Shown piece after piece: positions 61,401-64,000 of a stretch of 64,000 bases of DNA. This stretch comes from Cardiocondyla obscurior. Its lineage: Eukaryota > Arthropoda > Insecta > Hymenoptera > Formicidae. The stretch covers positions 10,084,001 through 10,148,000 of the forward strand of contig NC_091864.1 of assembly GCF_019399895.1 (NCBI RefSeq), in the 5' to 3' direction. The notes below the pieces were generated by a model that worked only from the letters and a program-made list of their open reading frames with translations, was not told where the DNA came from and did not search any database. A program made the translations under genes and the position numbers. The number at the start of each line of letters is the position of its first letter. The first letter of the stretch is position 1.

Positions 61401-64000
61401 TTTATCGCGATTAATTTCGAAAGTGAGACACCGTTGTAATCTGCACTAACAATTATTCGCGCTAATGACTATCTCACTTATGCGCCAAACGTGAAAGAAT
61501 AAGTCAAATTTAAAAATTAAAATTTTAAGATAATTTCTTTAGAAATTCAACGTTTTACTCGCGTTCTAATAAGAATGTAAAAGAGATAAAAAAAAGGATT
61601 AATGCTGAAACAAATGTATTTCGTTGAAACGTGCATGTCGCTACATTTTAATATTTAATTTTATCTTATAATTTTATTTGACATAATTTTTTAAATTATT
61701 AAATTAATTATTTTTATATCCTTAGATAACGTAATTAAAAAAAAGGTCGATTTAAAATAACATTCAATTATTGATCAAAAAGGTATTGTCAATTAAAATA
61801 AGTTTTCAAGTAACTCAATAACGTTTAAAACTATTTGAATTAAATCAAATTTCTGTTTCACAAATTTTTTTTTTAATAAAAAATTTGAAGTTAACATGTT
61901 TAAAATAATAAAAATAAAATTACGTTCTCATATATGTTTTCAAATTTTTACTATTCTGACTATTAAATTTTAAACTAAAATTTACGTAAAATTAACTTGA
62001 AAATTAATATATCCTTATTTATTGACATTTCTAGAATTCAGTTTTTAATAAATACTGTTGTCTGTCGTCAATCATTAAAATCTGTCAGAACATTTTTAAA
62101 TCGACGCTTCTCATTTTCGAATTGTGAAAGGCAAATACGTTTATTGCGCTGGATGAGCTTCCACCGTGAGAACATTTTGTTTCGCGGTGACTATCAGGAG
62201 ACTCGTTCCGTGTGTTGCTCACGCGTCACGTATTATGGCATGTGCCGCTCGGTCGGGCTGGAGTTGCGCCACGTATAAGCGTTTTCTCCATCTCGCCTCT
62301 CAAGTTTTCACAAAGTATACGGCGCGCGGACTGGAATTTTCGCAAAAAGAACGTCTCGTATGTGCCCGGGGATTCGTCGAAATATTTCCGCCAGCTGCCT
62401 TTCTTATTCCTCTTTCTGTTTCTTGCTACTTCTCTCTCCTGCCTCGCGGACAAACGAGGTGGAGCGTATCGTCATGTCGCGGCGCGTCCAACGAAACGGG
62501 TTGAAAGAAGAGGCAAGACACGGATTGCACGAACGATATGTAGGCTTTTACTACTTTGTTATGCCGAACAGACGCATGAACACAGAGACCGGGTGCCGCG
62601 GGTCAGTCGCGGTTTCACAAAGGACCCTTTCAGCGAAACGCTTCTCGTTGATTCCGACGGTTCCCCAAACGATAAGAAAATGACAGTATCAAACGGATTT
62701 CGTAATTGCAAGACCGGCTGCATGCCGAAATGCCCGCTGGATATACATATTCGCATTCCTACGTGAGATAGTCGCGGGCATCGGTCTCGCTTTAACGTTT
62801 CGACGATAAATGCACGACGTGCATCACGCACGTCAATCATACGAGAATCGAATTTGAGACAATCGCGCCTGGTCGACGAGCGATACTTCCACGTCAACGG
62901 AAGTCAGCTCGTTCCAGACTGCGAAGGAACAAGAGAAGTCTTTTCGATGGCAGAAACTTATTTCGTTTTACCAGCGAGTGTCGTTTTATTATTCCCGCAG
63001 CGAGGGAGAAAACTTCTCACGGAAGACAGGCAAAATTCGTCAGGCCTCGTCGGACTTGTTCTTTCCCCACGCAGTGATTTAATGCCCTCGCAACGATGCC
63101 GCACGCGGAAGGGCGCGAGGGGGAGGGCGAGACGCTCAATCAAAATCATTGCTCGCGGTCGGGCGCGAAGGGATGCGCGCGAGAGGGCAATTTCGCCAAG
63201 TGTGTCGAGATTAGTGGTAGTCCGTTGTCAGTTTAGAGGAAAATAAGTGAGGTAAGATAGGGATGAAATGACGGGGCGTATTTTATAGGATAACTGCGCG
63301 GAATAGGAATGAGCAATGAATGCTCGCGCGATGTATTGACACGTAAATCACATTGGGAATTGATTTGCACCGCTCGTTTAACTAATTTGTTTTTCCGTAA
63401 TTCCGCAAATTTCTCATTGATTGTCTATTATTCGAGAAAAATATTTTAATTAGCATATTAATCTCATCAAAGTCAATAATTTTATTTATATGTATATCTT
63501 TCTCGTAATTGCCACTTTCGTTTAACTGTATTTACGTGAAACAAAAATTGCGTTTAATAACATTATTCAATGCCAAAAAATAGTAGTAAGACGATAATAA
63601 AATTACAACATTTTTTTTAAATACATATATCTTTATCAAATTGCTTTTCGCAAATCCCCGTAATTAATTAAACGGTCATTATTTCGTAACCCATTATGTA
63701 TTGTTTCAATAATGCATCAATTGAATTACTGTCCAATTATAGCTTTATCCCCAAATAGCAATTGTTTGAAAAGAATATTGCGTTGTGAAATTTAATCGCA
63801 TTTTTGCCAGTCGTAATTAATGTCGAAACGTTCCGGTACGAATTTTTTGCTTAAAAATTTTGGATATTGTACCGGTCACGGTCGAAATTGCACGTACGCC
63901 TCGATCGGCAAATGTTCGATGGTTTCATTATCAATCCATTGTAACGTAAAATCCGAATTCGCCAATCCATCCTCGTTCACAATTTCGTTTCGATATGACG
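52495..64000. other. No supported gene; alternating AT-rich and CpG-rich DNA
   Basis: CpG-rich patches occur at about 53.7-54.2, 55.8-57.3, 58.6-59.9 and 62.1-63.3 kb, each with overlapping open frames on both strands (the largest is 184 codons, 62212-62766 plus). None matches a family I recognise. A strong plus donor-like site (GTGAG|GTAAGA, near 63251) follows an insect initiator-like TCAGT at 63226-63230 and might mark a transcript start leaving the window to the right. Confidence 0.5.
55800..55820 (+). promoter_or_regulatory. G-quadruplex motif
   Basis: G-runs GGGG, GGGGG, GGG, GGGG are separated by T, A and AAA. It lies in a CpG- and purine-rich patch (55.8-56.2 kb). On the opposite strand the C-rich run could act as a pyrimidine tract. 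Confidence 0.6.

Noticed and set aside
62212..62766. 184-codon plus-strand frame with a hydrophobic run FLFLFLFLATSLSC
   Set aside because: Two other long frames overlap it and the hydrophobic run comes from a T/C-rich tract; no domain, and the stop lies inside a donor-like GTGAGA. Chance is the simpler reading.

Overview
The window looks like nuclear DNA of an insect, most likely a hymenopteran such as an ant. This is an inference. It rests on one clearly insect neuronal cell-surface gene split into small exons by GT-AG introns of 0.1-8 kb, AT-rich DNA broken by CpG-rich patches on a few-kb scale, and no bacterial-type gene packing. Almost every long open frame outside the exons below overlaps other open frames and lacks splice, codon or family support.

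The one gene I can identify lies on the minus strand. Eight coding exons between 40466 and 18949 join in perfect phase into a three-immunoglobulin-domain cell-surface protein with a Ser/Thr/Pro stalk and a hydrophobic C-terminal tail typical of a GPI-anchored protein. The sequence is that of a Dpr-interacting protein (DIP, IgLON/lachesin family), closest by recall to Drosophila DIP-theta. The signal-peptide exon is not seen. A well-formed candidate upstream exon (50413 to 50324) joins in phase, so the gene probably extends leftward in transcription from beyond position 50 kb, possibly from outside the window. Its introns hold a CpG-rich island (33.3-35.2 kb), palindromes and AT-rich filler.

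Left part (1-18 kb): no recognisable protein gene. Around 6.7-7.9 kb there is a plausible plus-strand transcription unit (promoter-like CpG-rich DNA, an exon ending at 7559 and a 31-nt microexon at 7844-7874), which would converge on the DIP gene. Next to the 3' end of the DIP gene lie a 352-bp non-autonomous DNA transposon with perfect terminal inverted repeats (16874-17225) and, 37 bp further, an imperfect foldback of about 155 bp.

Right part (50.4-64 kb): no confident gene. It holds a second, longer member of the same transposon family (52033-52494) whose centre is replaced by a GC-rich, hairpin-forming core with a TATAAA box, plus CpG-rich patches at 53.7-54.2, 55.8-57.3, 58.6-59.9 and 62.1-63.3 kb. 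A G-quadruplex motif occurs at 55800. I found no rRNA, tRNA, CRISPR array or intact transposase/reverse transcriptase.
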